Source of the DNA: Patiria pectinifera
Lineage: Eukaryota; Echinodermata; Asteroidea; Valvatida; Asterinidae
Assembly: GCA_029964075.1 (NCBI GenBank)
Contig: CM057144.1
Coordinates: 4,921,281 to 4,985,280, forward strand
Reading direction: 5' to 3'
DNA length: 64,000 bases
Of the stretch, positions 33,940-46,356 are shown one piece after another. Under the pieces are notes generated by a model. It was given only the letters and a program-made list of their open reading frames with translations, was not told where the DNA came from and searched no databases. A program made the translations under genes and the position numbers. How positions within the stretch are numbered: position 1 is the first letter of the stretch; each line of letters opens with the position of its first letter.

Positions 33940-35140
33940 ACGAGTGCGAAGGTATAGACACCATTTGAAAGTCTTATTACAGTTACTTCATTTACATAAA
34001 ACTTCGATTTAAAGCATGATTTCTACGTCTGACATACACTCCACCTTTTTAAAATTGTGTGTACAAAATCATGTTTTTGTTTTGTCAAACTCTCACCCCA
34101 TTAGGTGTGTGAAAAATCTAGCTATCAATTGCCTCAGAAGCGGACGTTTATGCACTAGTGTTGATAGCACTTCACTCAAGAATTTGAGTCCTGCCACTCT
34201 TTGAAAAAAAATAACTATAAGAGATTGGGTAAGACTATTGAAAATGTCATGTAATGAGACCATATGCATGTATGGGCTCCGAGCACAAGTACCCATCAAC
34301 GGCCAGAAAAGGAGAGTTTGGGGAGACCTAGACTGGTTCCCAATCCATCCACTGCATATATTTACAATGTATCCAAAGTTATTGGAGGCAGCGATTAGTC
34401 TTGGAGACCATCGCAAGTTGAATTTCAACGTATTCACACGCCGACAACGCCTGACGCTTGCGCGAAGACGCGGTGGTTAAACGTTTGCACATTCAGGAAG
34501 TCACGCGTACTTCGCGCACAAGCTCCTTCGCGCACCGAGCTCTCAAAAGAGGTAAAAACACGCATACTTTTGTTGGCGCACAGAGCCAATATACCTGCCT
34601 GGATGTTGGTTTTGACCGGTTCCATCCAGTTCGGTCCAGTCTTAACCCGATCATACAGCTTTAGTCATGCCACTCTTTAACAAGATACTCTTTTAAGAAA
34701 CAGATCTACCGGTAGGTAAAACTTTGTACAAAATGCCACATTTAAGTATCTAGGCAGTATAAACCTGCCCCAACTTTGGTTTGGACCTGTCTTATCCAGT
34801 TCCATCTGGTTTCATCTGATCATACATTATTCAAGTCTAAGCACCCAAGCGGTAATGATCAGATATAACCATGATATAACCATATAAGCCACAAAACTGG
34901 CCCATGGTCTGAATAATAGGATTGGTATGATCAAATATAACACATGATTTCAGAAAAAAAAATCTGTCTTTAATAGTTGGTAATGTACTGGGCACTACAA
35001 TCTCGGCATTTTTGCTGAAAATCTTTGCAGAAAGAACCGCCTACAACACTTGAGATCATACCTATTCTGTGGAACTCTTGGTGAGAATTCTTTCTTTTTT
35101 TTTGGTCGACAAGTGAGCTAGGGGGCCTGATGAGGGCAGC
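33940..35140. other. 3' side of the Gly/His-rich gene; no other gene seen
   Basis: This stretch lies downstream (minus-strand sense) of the stop codon at 35141. GGTTCCATCCAGTTCGGTCC and a similar TTATCCAGTTCCATCTGG word are repeated at 34617 and 34794. No coding exon was recognised. Confidence 0.35.
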
Positions 35141-38100
35141 CTAGCAGTGGTGACCGTGGTGACCAAATCCATGGTGACCGTGGTGACCAAACCCATGGCC
35201 ATGGTGTCCGAATCCGTGGGAGTGGTGATGACCATAGCCGTGGTGATGATGGTGGTGACTGCCGAACGCAGCACCAGCAAGGAGTCCTAGACCGACCGAA
35301 GTGCCTACGCTCGGCTGTTGGGTGAAAAAAAAAGTTGTTATGGCAATTTCCGATCACTAAACCCTTACCCCTTGGGTTTATTTACTCTAAAGTATCCTGA
35401 ATCTGCCAAAATCCATAAATTTTGCCATGCAAAAAAAGATTTGGTGGCCAGTGAGTCCATCAGAATTCAACAGTTAGCCGGGAGTAAATCTGTTGAGATC
35501 CTGAATCCATCAAAGTCCCCCAACTGCTCAATATGGAGGTATCCTGAATCCATCAAAATCCTGCAGTACTGCTAGGCTTCATGTCCTGAATCCATCAAAA
35601 TCCCCCAACTTTTTCAATATGGAGGTATCCTGAATCCGCCGAAATCCCCCGAAACAGGGGTGTGGATTTTGATGGATTCGGGTACATTAGGGTTAAAGGT
35701 AATATAAAACATTGGCAAACTTCAAAAAACAGGACTACCAAATTATTATGAAATGCCTTACTGGACTGTAAAGTGAATAAAAGTGTCACGCATCCTGTGA
35801 AATCAGGGCACCTGGTGTGCTGTCATTTTCTAGAGAAGTGGACATTTTGTATAAATACGCCACCTTTTTTTCTAATGATTGGCCGACCATCGTTGGAAAA
35901 AAGTGATTTTTTTTAAATACTGCCCCCATAGTTTGCCAAATTTAGTTAGTGTGTTTGCAATCTGTGCAAGCCAGTTAGTCTAGTTCCCTGACCCCACAAT
36001 TCCCCAGCAATTGCTGAAGTAGGGTCAGGGAACCAGACTAACGAGAACAGCCTTTTTTTTTTACTTCGTTTAATTTTTCCAGCATCTATGGCCGCAAAAC
36101 CTTTAAATTGGTCCGTGTAACAATATTTGCAAGAAAATGCCAACCCCCAAATCTATCAATTTCTGAAATTTACAGCAAAAGCAAAAGTATATTACTTATT
36201 AAATTTTACAAAGTTTTCTGTTACCAATTAAAACACTGTCCCTTCTTTTTCCTAAACTTTGAAACTTGTTCGCAATATCAACTTGTGTTCCCATAGTCTA
36301 GGGGCTAGAGGTTGTTATGGTTTGATACGTGATAACTCGCTGCCGCGATAACCTGCCACTGCGAGTGGGCACTATCACGACCAACTAATTGATCACCCTT
36401 TGTGCCTGCCCTTACCCACGTGGCATGAATTCTTGTGCAAAACCATCATCTCTCTCTCTTATACTCTGTTGGGTTGATCGAGAGTAAATCTGCTTATGTA
36501 ACAAATGCATGGTATCCCCACGCGGTATCATGAACACTATTACAATCTATCTATTTCACTGTCAGTCCCGATACGACTGGAGAAATTAATACCGTGGGAA
36601 CTTGACAGTGCGCTCGGTGGCCACACCACAATGGGCTGCGGTCACAGTGACTGTCAATAATATTGCATCACCTGAATATCTCAACTGTTTCATTTTTTAT
36701 TTATTTTTTGGTTTATTTTGGTTTATTTTGGGGTTTTTTCAAAAGATGGCTGAACCAACCAGACTCAACCCGAAAATGTAAATGCAAAACCGACCCCACC
36801 CCACTGACAAACCGACACGACCGGACCCGAAGTCAGTTTCGGGTCGGGTCGGTTTAGGTTTGGGGTCGGGTTTGCACATCATTATAACGGAAACTAGCCA
36901 TGCCCTCTTGACCCATGGTTTGTGCGCAGGAATTCCAGACTGCCTTACCCCTGGGTCGGCCACATAGACTGTCCTAGTGGGCTGGACTACAGTCAGGTTG
37001 GATGCTGGGGGATGGATGTAGGTCGGCTGGTTGGGGGTGTAAGCCTGAAATCAATCCGAAGATATGAATCTTAATTAGTTAATCGGCCATATTAATGAAC
37101 AAATATGGGCACAAACACTAGCAATAACAGTAATTCCCTTGAATTTTAAAACCAAAAACTGATAAAAATGTAATTTTTGATCTGTACCAATATTTCAAGG
37201 AACGTCAACCCCTTTGGATTCAATTCTGTTTAAACACCCAAACAAACCCTCACTCACCTATTTAAAAGATTCAGGAAGATTCTACGAACATATATAACAT
37301 GTTCACAGCAGTGAAATATGCCTTATACATTAGGGGGGAGTCATCAGAGGGAAAGTTGACCCATAATATCAATTTCCTTTGAAGTTTCAACATAATTAGT
37401 TATCCATCTCATTGCGACTTAAAGAGGTTGTGGAATGCTCAAAGACATTTCCGTCATTTTTCGGGTATATGTAGCCTAAGCTGTGATGAAATAAAAACGA
37501 CTATTGTTTCTGTCATGAAATGAGTACAAAAGGTACTTTTGAGAGCTGTTTTCAGGTCAGTTTAGAGCGTGCAACTGTGTAAAAGTCGTCGTTGCGGGCA
37601 GCAAACAAAACACAGTAAATCGTGACGTAATAAACAGGGCTCCCGATGCACAGTAGCATACACGAGTCCTGTTTATTACGTCACGATTTACTGTGTTTTG
37701 TTTGCTGCCCGCAACGACGACTTTTACACAGTTGCACGCGGTAACTGACCTGAAAAACAGCTCTCAAAAGTACCTTTTGTACTCATTTCATTACAGAAAC
37801 AATAGTCGTTTTTATTTCATCACACCTTAGGCTACATATACCCGAAAAATGACGGAAATGTCTTCGAGCATTCCACAACCTCTTTAAGAGGCTATTAGTC
37901 CAGCCCAACGTTGTTACTTTTTTGCAATTGACGTAAATCTTGTAGATCTCAAAAGTAAGGCTCAGTCCGAAAAAAAGGTTTTTCGTCATGAGGATCATGA
38001 TGGTCTGGGTCTCAGCATTCGGTTAGCCCGGCTGTCATGGCTAACCCGTCTGCCTTTACCCGTGTCGACCAGGTGAGCTACTCGAACGCACCCAAAGTTA

Positions 38101-41100
38101 CATCATCTTGCACATTAAGACTGCGTTTGATTACTTCCCCCGCGCTTACCCGTGCAAGCGCGACAGCGTTCAATTTACCTCTCACGTGACTTCTTGCGCT
38201 TACTCGAGCCTGGACCAAGTAACCGACTCTTGGATAAGTATCCCATAAGGCCATGCAATAAACATGGCTGCCAACGTGACGTCCGGCGGGCACCTCAGGC
38301 CCTGTCCGAAACGGGCTTCCAGAGCTACGGCTATACGTCTATTGTCAGCGCGTCCCGGCGTATTTTCATTGGCCGTGGACCTATAGACCGAGCTCTAGAC
38401 AGTTGATTCGGATGCAGCCCGTGTCATGTCAAAGTTCAACTGTCTAGCTCCGCTTGCACCAAACTTTACCCGAAACCGTTCGTTTATTTAGCTCCACTGC
38501 GCATGTCTGTAATCACACGAAGAGCCAGGGGCGAGTAAGCTGGGGGAAGTAATCGAACGCACTTGTATAGATCCTGTGCTAACTTACCCCTGTTGCATTG
38601 TACGGGACTGCTGACTGGTTTACATAGGCTGGGGCGGAGCTGTAGGCTGGGGCGGAGCTATAGGCGGGGGCGGAGCTATAGGCAGGGGCGGAGCTGTATG
38701 CAGGTGCTTGGTAAGGCACCGGTGGGCCTGCAGCTGCAGCATAAGGATCTATGTAAAACAAATATTAAAAAAAAATATGTACAAACATCCAACTGTGAAT
38801 ACATGTTGTACCCTATTAGTATTACAAGGCAAAATAGCCTCTAAGTTACTTTCAACCATTGCTAAAGCTATGACATCACACTGGAGTAGCCAGGCGGTGA
38901 TAAAATTCTCCACATGTTACCAAATATGGTCATAACTTTTTTTTCAATGGGCAAATAAGGCAAAGATTCTTGTCAATTCTTAAATTACAAATCCACACTT
39001 TCTCGTGTATTCTCATTTTTACGTAGCTACTTTTTAGCAAGTTTGGCCACTTATTTCGAGAATTAGTCTGGTTCATCACGTAAGCCAGTAGCAGACACTC
39101 CAGAAGAAACTATGCACTTGACAAATGCTCCAAAAACAGTTTTTAAAAAAAATTAAAATTTGAAGGAAACAAACAAGTGAATTCCACAAACCTCTGATAC
39201 ACAGCACATGCCCAGATACACAACGGTCACAGTTCAAGGACCAACGAAAGTAAAGTTACACATTTCATAACATTCTTTTAATCACCTTGGGAAACGTTGA
39301 ATTAAAAAAAAAACAAGTCAGGTGTGTTTACAAACACAAATGCCCCGCAACCGTGACTGTTCCCACGACATAACACCACTCTTTTAACATCATTTTATGT
39401 ACCTTGGTCACATGGAACGTTCATTGACAGCATTAGTGTCTTCTGTAGGTTTTATATGAATTAATCCCTAATCCCTTTGCTCTCAGAATAAATACAAGAT
39501 TTCTATTGTTTTAGCCACTGTGACCTTGACCCTTGACCTTTCGACCCCCAATGCAATAGGCCTATTTGGATTACCAAGAATGATCCACAAACCAAATTTG
39601 AAGTTCACATGTTAAGTATTTGTCAAGTTATCGCGCTGACAAAATTCCTTTTGTTTTAGCCATTGTGACCTTGACCCTTGACCTTGACCCTTGACCTTTT
39701 GGCCCCAAATGCAATAGGCTTCTTAGGATTACCAAGAACAATACACAAACCAAATTTGAAGTTCATATGTAAAGTATTTCTCACGTTATCGCGCTGACAA
39801 AATTTCTATTGTTTCAGCCACTGTGACCTTGACCCTTGACCTTTCGGCCCCAAATGCAATAGGCTTCTTAGGATTACCAAGAACAATACACAAACCAAAT
39901 TTGAATTTCATATGTAAAGTATTTCTCAAGTTATCACGCTGACAAAATTTCTTTTGTTTTAGTCACTATGACCTTGACCCTTGACCTTTCGGCCCCAAAT
40001 GCAAAAGAGTTCTTAGGATTACCAAGAACAATACACAAACCAAATTTGAAGTTCATATGTTAAGTATTTCTCAAGTTATCGCGCTGACAAGATTTATCCG
40101 GACACACACACACACGCACGCACGTGGGCACACACACCCACCCACGGAAGGACAAGGCGGAAACAGTATGCCCCTTCGGCTTCGCCGCGGGGCATAAAAA
40201 TGACTTACTTGGATGTGCATAGGCAGGTTGCTGAGATGCATACACACTGGGGTTGAATCCAATGGGCGGGGGCTGGCCAGCATTGGTAGGGGGGTTATAT
40301 GCTGCATCATAAAAGCACAAAAGACAGTTAGTATACAAATATTGAATGCTTCGAGTGGTGTAGTAAAACTAGCCTCCCAAGGTGATCCATGGACATTCTA
40401 TTTTCCCGAGGCAAAGCCGAGGGAAAATAGAATGCTCCATGGATCACCGAGGGAGGCTAGTTTTACTTCACCACGAGACATAGCATTCAATATTTGTTTT
40501 ATAACACTTCACCCACAGATTCTGCTTGGTTTTAATATTTTAAATTTATTTACATCTGAACACAGTTGAAATAAACTTCAATTTCAATACAAAATTGGTG
40601 GAAAATGTATTTCTCTCTTCCAAACTACCCCTTCGCGAAATGTTTGAACCCAACTCTGCGGCGCGCTCTCTTTGGAACAAAACGCATTGCGTGCCACGGC
40701 GCAACGCGCACTCCAGCATGCATCATGCACACAAATACCGCGCCGTGGAAATAGTACTTTGGTTGCTAATGGTATAGTACTTTGGTTGCTATGGGCATAG
40801 TACTTTTGGCTGTGCACAGAAAGATAGCAAAATTAGAAAGTAACATGTGACTCGCTCTCGGCCAATCAAGACACAGAATCTGTGGGTGAGGTGTTATAAT
40901 ACTCAACATCCACTCGTTTCAAATGTGTCTGTACAAAACTAAACAGTGTTTCTACAACCCTACAAAGCTTATTTATAATATACGTATACATAACATAAAT
41001 TAAAATCTATAATGCTGATACATGTATAGCGCTTTCCATCATTTCAACAATGTCAAAGCGCTTTACAATTATTCCCCCTTTCATCAGGCCATGAGACCAC

Positions 41101-42061
41101 GCAGTCAGTGCTTTACCCACACAGGTACCCACTTATAGTCCTGGGTGGAGCGAGGCAATTGAAGTTAAGTGTCTTGCCCAAGGGCACAAACACCATGTTC
41201 CTGGTAGGGTTCAAACCCAGGTGCCATCACACACGAGTCAAACACCGTAACTACTGGTCCAGGGCATTCTACAATGATCTTAGGTCAAACCATGTGGTAA
41301 CTTCTGTGACTAAATCCTAATTCCTAAAGCCCGCCGCACACGTTTCCAATTTTACCGGTTCAGCAGATCATCGGGCCATTGGACACGTGTACAGATCGGA
41401 GAAGTGTGCGCTGAAAACTCGGCCCAAACACGTTTGATTTTGTCCGCATCCAATTTCATCGGATCCGATGTCACCGGCAAAAGTGTGCGGGCAGCACTCC
41501 GATTTTTTTATGTTAACCAATCAGATTCTTGAATGAAGTCACATGATACAAACTTGACGGTTGCCATTTTGTCATCATGTGACTCGTCATTGTATGACTG
41601 AGCATCATGTGACCGATTATCAAACAGAATTAGGCATGTGTGCGGGTAACACTGCAGTCTCCGCAATGGTGAGAGAAAAAAAGTACCGGTGATCCGGTGA
41701 AAAACCGAAACTCATGCGGTGGGCTTTGGGAGTTTTCGCTCCGTACCATCCCGAGTCTTCTAAAATCCTTGTGACTTGGCCTTGTGATGGACTGACACAT
41801 GACACGGATATGACTAGACTACATGTAGCACCCATTGTCTCAGAATCAGCAGTTTATGCACACAAAAAACCAGAAAAAAGTAGGAGTACATGAAAGTCTG
41901 ATATTATGCACTCAACAGTGTTTGTTAATTCTACAGAAGAGAACTGCAGAGACTATGCATAGACACCTGCACATTTTATACAGTTATACAACACCTACCC
42001 GGAGGCGGTGCACTCGGCTGTTGATACTGCTGGTGTGGGTAGGCTGGATTCATGGTACTAG
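35141..42061 (-). CDS. Pro/Tyr/Ala-rich protein with Gly/His-rich tail, five exons (possibly FAM168-like)
   Basis: The exons (minus strand) are 42061-41999 (ATG at 42053), 40301-40209, 38748-38588, 37043-36949 and 35309-35141 (stop TAG). All borders are GT-AG and the phases fit, giving about 190 residues. Order: MNPAYPHQQYQQPSAPPP; a PPP/NPSVYASQQPAYAHP segment; four tandem AYSSAP hexapeptides (about 66-92); TYIHPPASNLTVVQPTRTVY; a short hydrophobic Gly-rich stretch GVGTSVGLGLLAGAAFG; and a tail with over 20 histidines alternating with G and F. The last exon needs the second AG (CCGAG|C), since the first gives an early stop. The MNP..YP start, TVVQP motif, hydrophobic Gly stretch and length recall FAM168A/B, but the C-termini differ. 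It could instead be another low-complexity Pro/Gly/His protein. I assign no function. Confidence 0.62.
35355..35697. mobile_element. Diverged relative of the TTAA-bounded CCCTAA family
   Basis: Repeated TCCTGAATCCATCAAAATCC words and a closing CATTAGGGTTAA at 35697 link it to the family. The left end is worn (CTAAACCCTTACCCC). It lies in the last intron of the Gly/His-rich gene. Confidence 0.5.
35700..36140 (+). repeat. Dispersed repeat family (ACATTTGCAAAC type), copy 2
   Basis: GGCACCTGGTGTGCTGTCAT, CTGACCCCACAATTCCCCAG, AGGGTCAGGGAACCAGACTA and TTTTCCAGCATCTATGG follow in the same order as at 15.4 and 62.7 kb. The TCAGGGAACCAGACTA word is part of a local palindrome with TAGTCTAGTTCCCTGACCC. 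Confidence 0.7.
37418..37889. repeat. Very long hairpin, arms about 220 bp with about 30-bp loop
   Basis: The left arm begins TTAAAGAGGTTGTGGAATGC and ends TAATAAACAGG. The right arm, from CCTGTTTATTACG to GCATTCCACAACCTCTTTAA, is its complement with only scattered mismatches. It lies in the third intron of the Gly/His-rich gene, so it would be transcribed as double-stranded RNA. It is likely a foldback-type element. Confidence 0.92.
39515..40095 (+). repeat. Tandem array of four about 145-160-bp units rich in TGACCTTGACCC
   Basis: The units start at about 39515, 39658, 39818 and 39962. Each holds TGACCTTGACCCTTGACCTT, AATGCAATAGGC, GGATTACCAAGAA, ACAAACCAAATTTGAA and AGTTATCGCGCTGACAA. The array runs into an ACACAC-rich stretch and ends CCCCTTCGGCTTCGCCGCGG. 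It lies in the second intron of the Gly/His-rich gene, about 115 bp from exon 2. Confidence 0.9.
40336..40497. repeat. Hairpin with CCCGAGGCAAAGCCGAGGG centre
   Basis: Arms of about 75 bp, from ACAAATATTGAATGC and AAAACTAGCCTCCC, close on a very short loop. It directly abuts the inverted-repeat element 40500-40898. Confidence 0.88.
40500..40898. mobile_element. Inverted-repeat element with TATAACACTTC ends, copy 2
   Basis: TATAACACTTCACCCACAG at the left and CTGTGGGTGAGGTGTTATA at the right are exact complements. It shares its interior with 27081-27448. With the hairpin on its left it forms a unit of about 560 bp. Confidence 0.85.
41009..41266 (-). mobile_element. tRNA-derived SINE
   Basis: The reverse complement has a head with CTGGACCAGTAGTTACGG and B-box GGTTTGAACCC, then GGGCAAGACACTTAACTT and GTAAAGCGCTTTGACA. 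It is the same family as 13744-14022, inserted in the opposite orientation, and lies in the first coding intron of the Gly/His-rich gene. Confidence 0.8.
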
Positions 42062-42415
42062 CTGCAAAACAAACACACCAAAAAAACCCTTAATTATCAA
42101 TCTTTTCAATTCTGGCTCTGACTTTAATTCTCGTGTGGTTTTGAGACTAGCCTGCATAATAGAAGTATACAGGGCGAGTAAAAAAAAACCTCCAAAATGT
42201 CGGGACTATTGTTTTAGTGTCAAAGTTCTGCATGTAGCACTTCAAAACAAAACAGTCAGGGGCCCTACACTTGACTTAGGCCCTACTTCACGATCGCCAG
42301 AAAATGAAATCTATTTAAATGAAAAACAAATGATTTGATTAATAATAACATATGAGTGAAAAAAATTGTTAAAACTAAGAAAAAGACCCCCCCCCCCCAA
42401 ACAAAAAAAGGAGCG

Positions 42416-43092
42416 ACTATAGAATGCAGGGCCACGCCGGAGCAAGGTTTTTTTATTCTGCTTGGAGGCGTGGATGGAGGCCGGCGATGTGAGGATAGGA
42501 GTAATAGGCTACAATATAATAATATGCAAACCTGCAAAAAGTGCTAAGTACAGCGAATGCACTTGTCTTCTCATCAATGATCGGAAGGGAGGGCGCTTGT
42601 AAATGTGTCGGGGCACGGAGCCACGGAGTCGCGGAGGCGCGGATTCGCTGTCGCGGGGCACTGGAGTCGCGGAGGCGCGGAGTCGCAGAGACGCACGCCG
42701 CCGATAGAGGGCGCAATTCTCGGCGGTATTTTTTTGAGAACGAAGCATCCATATCCATTTTTAATTTCCTCGCAAAGGAAGGGAGGAGGGCGACGGGGCA
42801 CTGGAGTCGCAGAGTCGCGGAGGCGCGGAGACGCGGAGGTGCGGAGGGCGGAGTCGCGGAGACGCGGGGCACTGGAGTCGCGGAGTCGCAGAGACGCGCG
42901 CCTAGGAGGCGCGGAGACGCGGAGTCGCAGAGACGCGCGCCGAGGAGGCGCGGAGGCGCGGAGTCGCGGAGTCGCAGAGAAGCGCGCCGATAGAGGGCGC
43001 AATTCTCGGAGGTAGGTCGACTGCGGCTCCACGCCTCCACGCAGCCGTACGGAGGCGCGGATGTAGAGTGAAGTGGCCCTGCATTCTATAGT
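42416..43092. mobile_element. Inverted-repeat element filled with GGAGTCGCGGAGGCGCGG satellite
   Basis: The ends ACTATAGAATGCAGGGCCAC and GTGGCCCTGCATTCTATAGT are exact 20-bp complements. The interior is a GC-rich array of 8-10-bp units (GGAGTCGC, GGAGGCGC, GGAGACGC). Within it GCCGATAGAGGGCGCAATTC occurs twice (about 42701 and 42987). The long open frames on both strands are by-products of the repeat. No clear target duplication was found. Confidence 0.85.
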
Positions 43093-44571
43093 TGTACCCA
43101 AAAAAACAAACAACACGGTTGTCTGAGGGGCGTGGCAAACTCGCAAACAGCGCGCAATAGGTCAATACGGAGGGAGCCCAGTATTCGGACACATGTCACT
43201 GCATATAAACAGTGCAATGTCAACCAATGATGAATGAGTCACTCACTGATCGTTGACAGTTTTCTAAGTTTTTAGGCAGTAACTTAACGATCAAAATCAG
43301 AACCTATCGATCCAAACACTTAAGTAGCAAATATGTCAACAACAACAAATTCCACGATAATAAATAGAAGTATTTTACCGGTTAAATCTTGCTTGTGCTC
43401 GTACAGTTTGGCGTCGTAACCTCGTCAAAATGTCGGATATTATCTGGTCTGCAATCCAACCTTGTTCTTGTTCTTATTACCGTTAAAGGTTGGGCGGGTA
43501 CCAGACTGAAAGGCCAAAACTGCTGAATATTCATTAAGACGTCACCTTATTTGCATGATTTGGTTAACAATCAATCAAGCGAGGACTCCAAGTACAAGTT
43601 CAGTTGTTGGTAAAAGCATGTGGTTTTTATTTACAAACACGCGGGGCCGCTGTACCGTGGGCGACTGATCCTTGTCAATTGGAAAGATGATTGAACTAAT
43701 AAAGCCTTCGCTCGCAGTGCCGCGGACGACTAGTTTCAGAAAGTAAATTTTAGGCAATATTAATTATCTGCCGATGCCCTCATTCGGCGCAATAACAAAA
43801 TGGGGTGTTGCGTAGCACTAATGAAGTAGTTAATAAAAATTGAAGTAGGCTAGACCCTAAGTAGAAAATAAAAATTAAAGTAGTGCTCATAAGTCTGAGA
43901 AAATATTTACCGCTAATTCAGTAACAGGAAATTATAATCTGGTAAGTTCTAAATATCCCTGTTCATAAATAACAAGTTATTCAGCCCATGCAAGTTTTAC
44001 TTTGTGTCCTCAAGGCAAAATTATGTGAAGAATTTTGGCCATCCGCGTAAAGCGAAACGCGGCACGGATCATTGTCTGGCATTGATGATGATGTTGGTTT
44101 TGAACAGCGCCCCTGCCCAATTGGAAGATGGTGTCCATCCCCCCCCCCCCCCCACCCCCACCCCCAGACTCCCTCCGGCCGTTTTTGATTTTGCAGAGGT
44201 CGGATGTCCCGCGGTGAAATAAACCCTGCCTTACTTAACTTTCAGCAGGGATGAAAACCGCCTTTAATTTTCATGCCTTCGGCCGGTTATTTACCCTCCC
44301 CCGTAAAAAACATAGTATTTTTACCCGAGTTTATTTGTTTTAAATTGCCTTTTGAAATTGCCTCGATCGTGTAATTAATTGCTTTAAAAATATTTGCTTT
44401 TAGTTACCGCGTCCGTTAACCCTAAAAGGGCCGGGTTATTTTGACCATCTCATAGGCTCAGCCGGGAAGCGCCCCTCTCCCCTCAGGCCCGGGCCGCGAG
44501 TGACGAAAACTTGTGAAATTCGGTGCATGAATAGAACAACTTAATATATAAACATACCCAGGAAATTTCAC

Positions 44572-44655
44572 GACTAAAGGTTGAAGCGTTTTTTTGAATT
44601 ATTCATGACTATTAAATAGTCATGCATAATTCCAAACCGCTTCAACCTTTAATTG
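44572..44655. repeat. About 80-bp hairpin
   Basis: AAAGGTTGAAGCG and ATTATTCATGACTATT pair with AATAGTCATGCATAAT and CGCTTCAACCTTT. The size resembles a small-RNA precursor, but it also fits a short palindromic MITE. Confidence 0.6.
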
Positions 44656-46356
44656 ATCATTATATGCACCAATGGTAATTCTGCTTTGTATAGTATTCTG
44701 CGCAGAAAAAAAATTCTGCGCATACAACATAATGGTCGGAATTGTATGTTTAGTTTAGTAAGCTCAGGCTAGCTCGGGCCGGGAATTTTTTTTTTGCAAG
44801 GGCGGGTATCGAGGAAAAAGTTGAAGGGGGGGGGGGATTCCGCCCCGGCCCATGCTCGGGAGGTCCGTGTCTCTAGTACACCATGCCATAATGTTGCTGG
44901 TCCCGCGATGGCCAGCTAAGCTATGGTTTCCTCTTTTTAACTGCTGGCTCTGATTGTGAAGTGGTTGTGAAAAGAGCCCAGCAGTATCGTTTAGGATTAT
45001 CCTGATGTAACGCCAATATTTGGGCATTAATTGCCTAACAGTTTGACTGCTCATAATTTAGGGCACCTGGTGTTTTTGTTTTTGTTTTTTTCGGCTAAAC
45101 TGTGCTATCCCGGTATGCATGTCCTCCGGTCGTTGCAGAAGAAAACTAAACCCAGAGCCTGTTCCGAAACATATCCTCCTAAAGCCACTCCGAAGCTTTT
45201 CTGAAATAGCCTCGTTGCGCTGCATAGTTCCGTCAAGAATCATTGACACTAGGGGAAAAACCGTGATCAGGCAAAACTTTATGAGCGCGAACTTACTAAA
45301 TTTATTAGTAACATTTTTTGATTCTAGACGCTCCGTGGTGCGATCTGAAGCAATTTTTGACCCGTGACTTATAATAACCCAATTTTTGTGAGCAAAAGAT
45401 TATCTTTTAAACATGATTTTCGAGTTTCGAGTCATTGATAAGCTATTCTAAGTTTATGTTGGCTACAATTTTTGTTCGGGGACGAAAAAAGTGGGGGGAA
45501 CAAACGATATGATATCCCCCACTTTAAAAAGTGGGTAGGGGTCCACCCCGTCCCCCACCGGTGACGCCCATGTCCATACTCCGTAGGCAGGCAGCTAGTG
45601 AAATCTGGAACTTAAGGCACAACCATCACCCCGGGTCCCCCTTATGGAATGCTCTCCATGTGCAGGGGCGGATGCAGAAGGATTCACTCATACTCCACAG
45701 GACGGGCATAAACTGCTGGCACAATTCATCACTCCCCCCACCCCACCCTTACACAGAAATGCTCTCCAAAATAGTCTGAACATTGCAGTGATTCAAAGAC
45801 CAGAGATAAGGCAAACATTGACCAAGTTCGTGTTGAGCTTCTTCGCGAATTACCAAAAAACGACCACTAGTTATTCCTTCCTACATGATGGACGGCTTTA
45901 AAATTTTGATTTTGTTTTTTAATTTTTAAAAGTAACAAAAATCTCAGAAATTTATTACGAAATAAGTTTTAACTTTATTTTGGTAATCCCTCCCCCGGTT
46001 CTTGTCCCAGTAGAATTACCCATGGCGGGCCGGGGCCGAATTAATCATAAAATTAATTTACTTTATTACTTTCGTAAAGTGACGTACAACGCGGTCTGGT
46101 CCTTTTTCATAAAAAAAGTAAAACAAAAGAAAAGAGTTATGTTAATTGCGGATAAGAGTTGCGAACTCATAAATTTGTAAGTACATTTTCTACTTGCAAA
46201 TGATTTTTTTTCTTGGAAAGTGGACAAATCAAGCTTTCAGAAACAGACTTTGTTTTTCTTCTGCACTTGGATTTATTCTTATCAAGGATTGAAGTTTCGA
46301 GAAACAGTATATACGTTTTCCCCTATTTTGTGATGGAAATTTGAGTTCCTCTCTTA

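Noticed and set aside
35062..35357. Met/Thr-rich and other minus-strand frames over the His-rich exon
   Set aside because: They are other-frame readings of the GGTGACC repeats; only the frame ending at 35141 fits the splice phases.
42453..43192. Several Arg/Ala/Ser/Pro-rich frames of 80-195 codons on both strands
   Set aside because: They are all translations of the GGAGTCGC/GGAGGCGC satellite inside the 42416-43092 element; such repeats are open in many frames.
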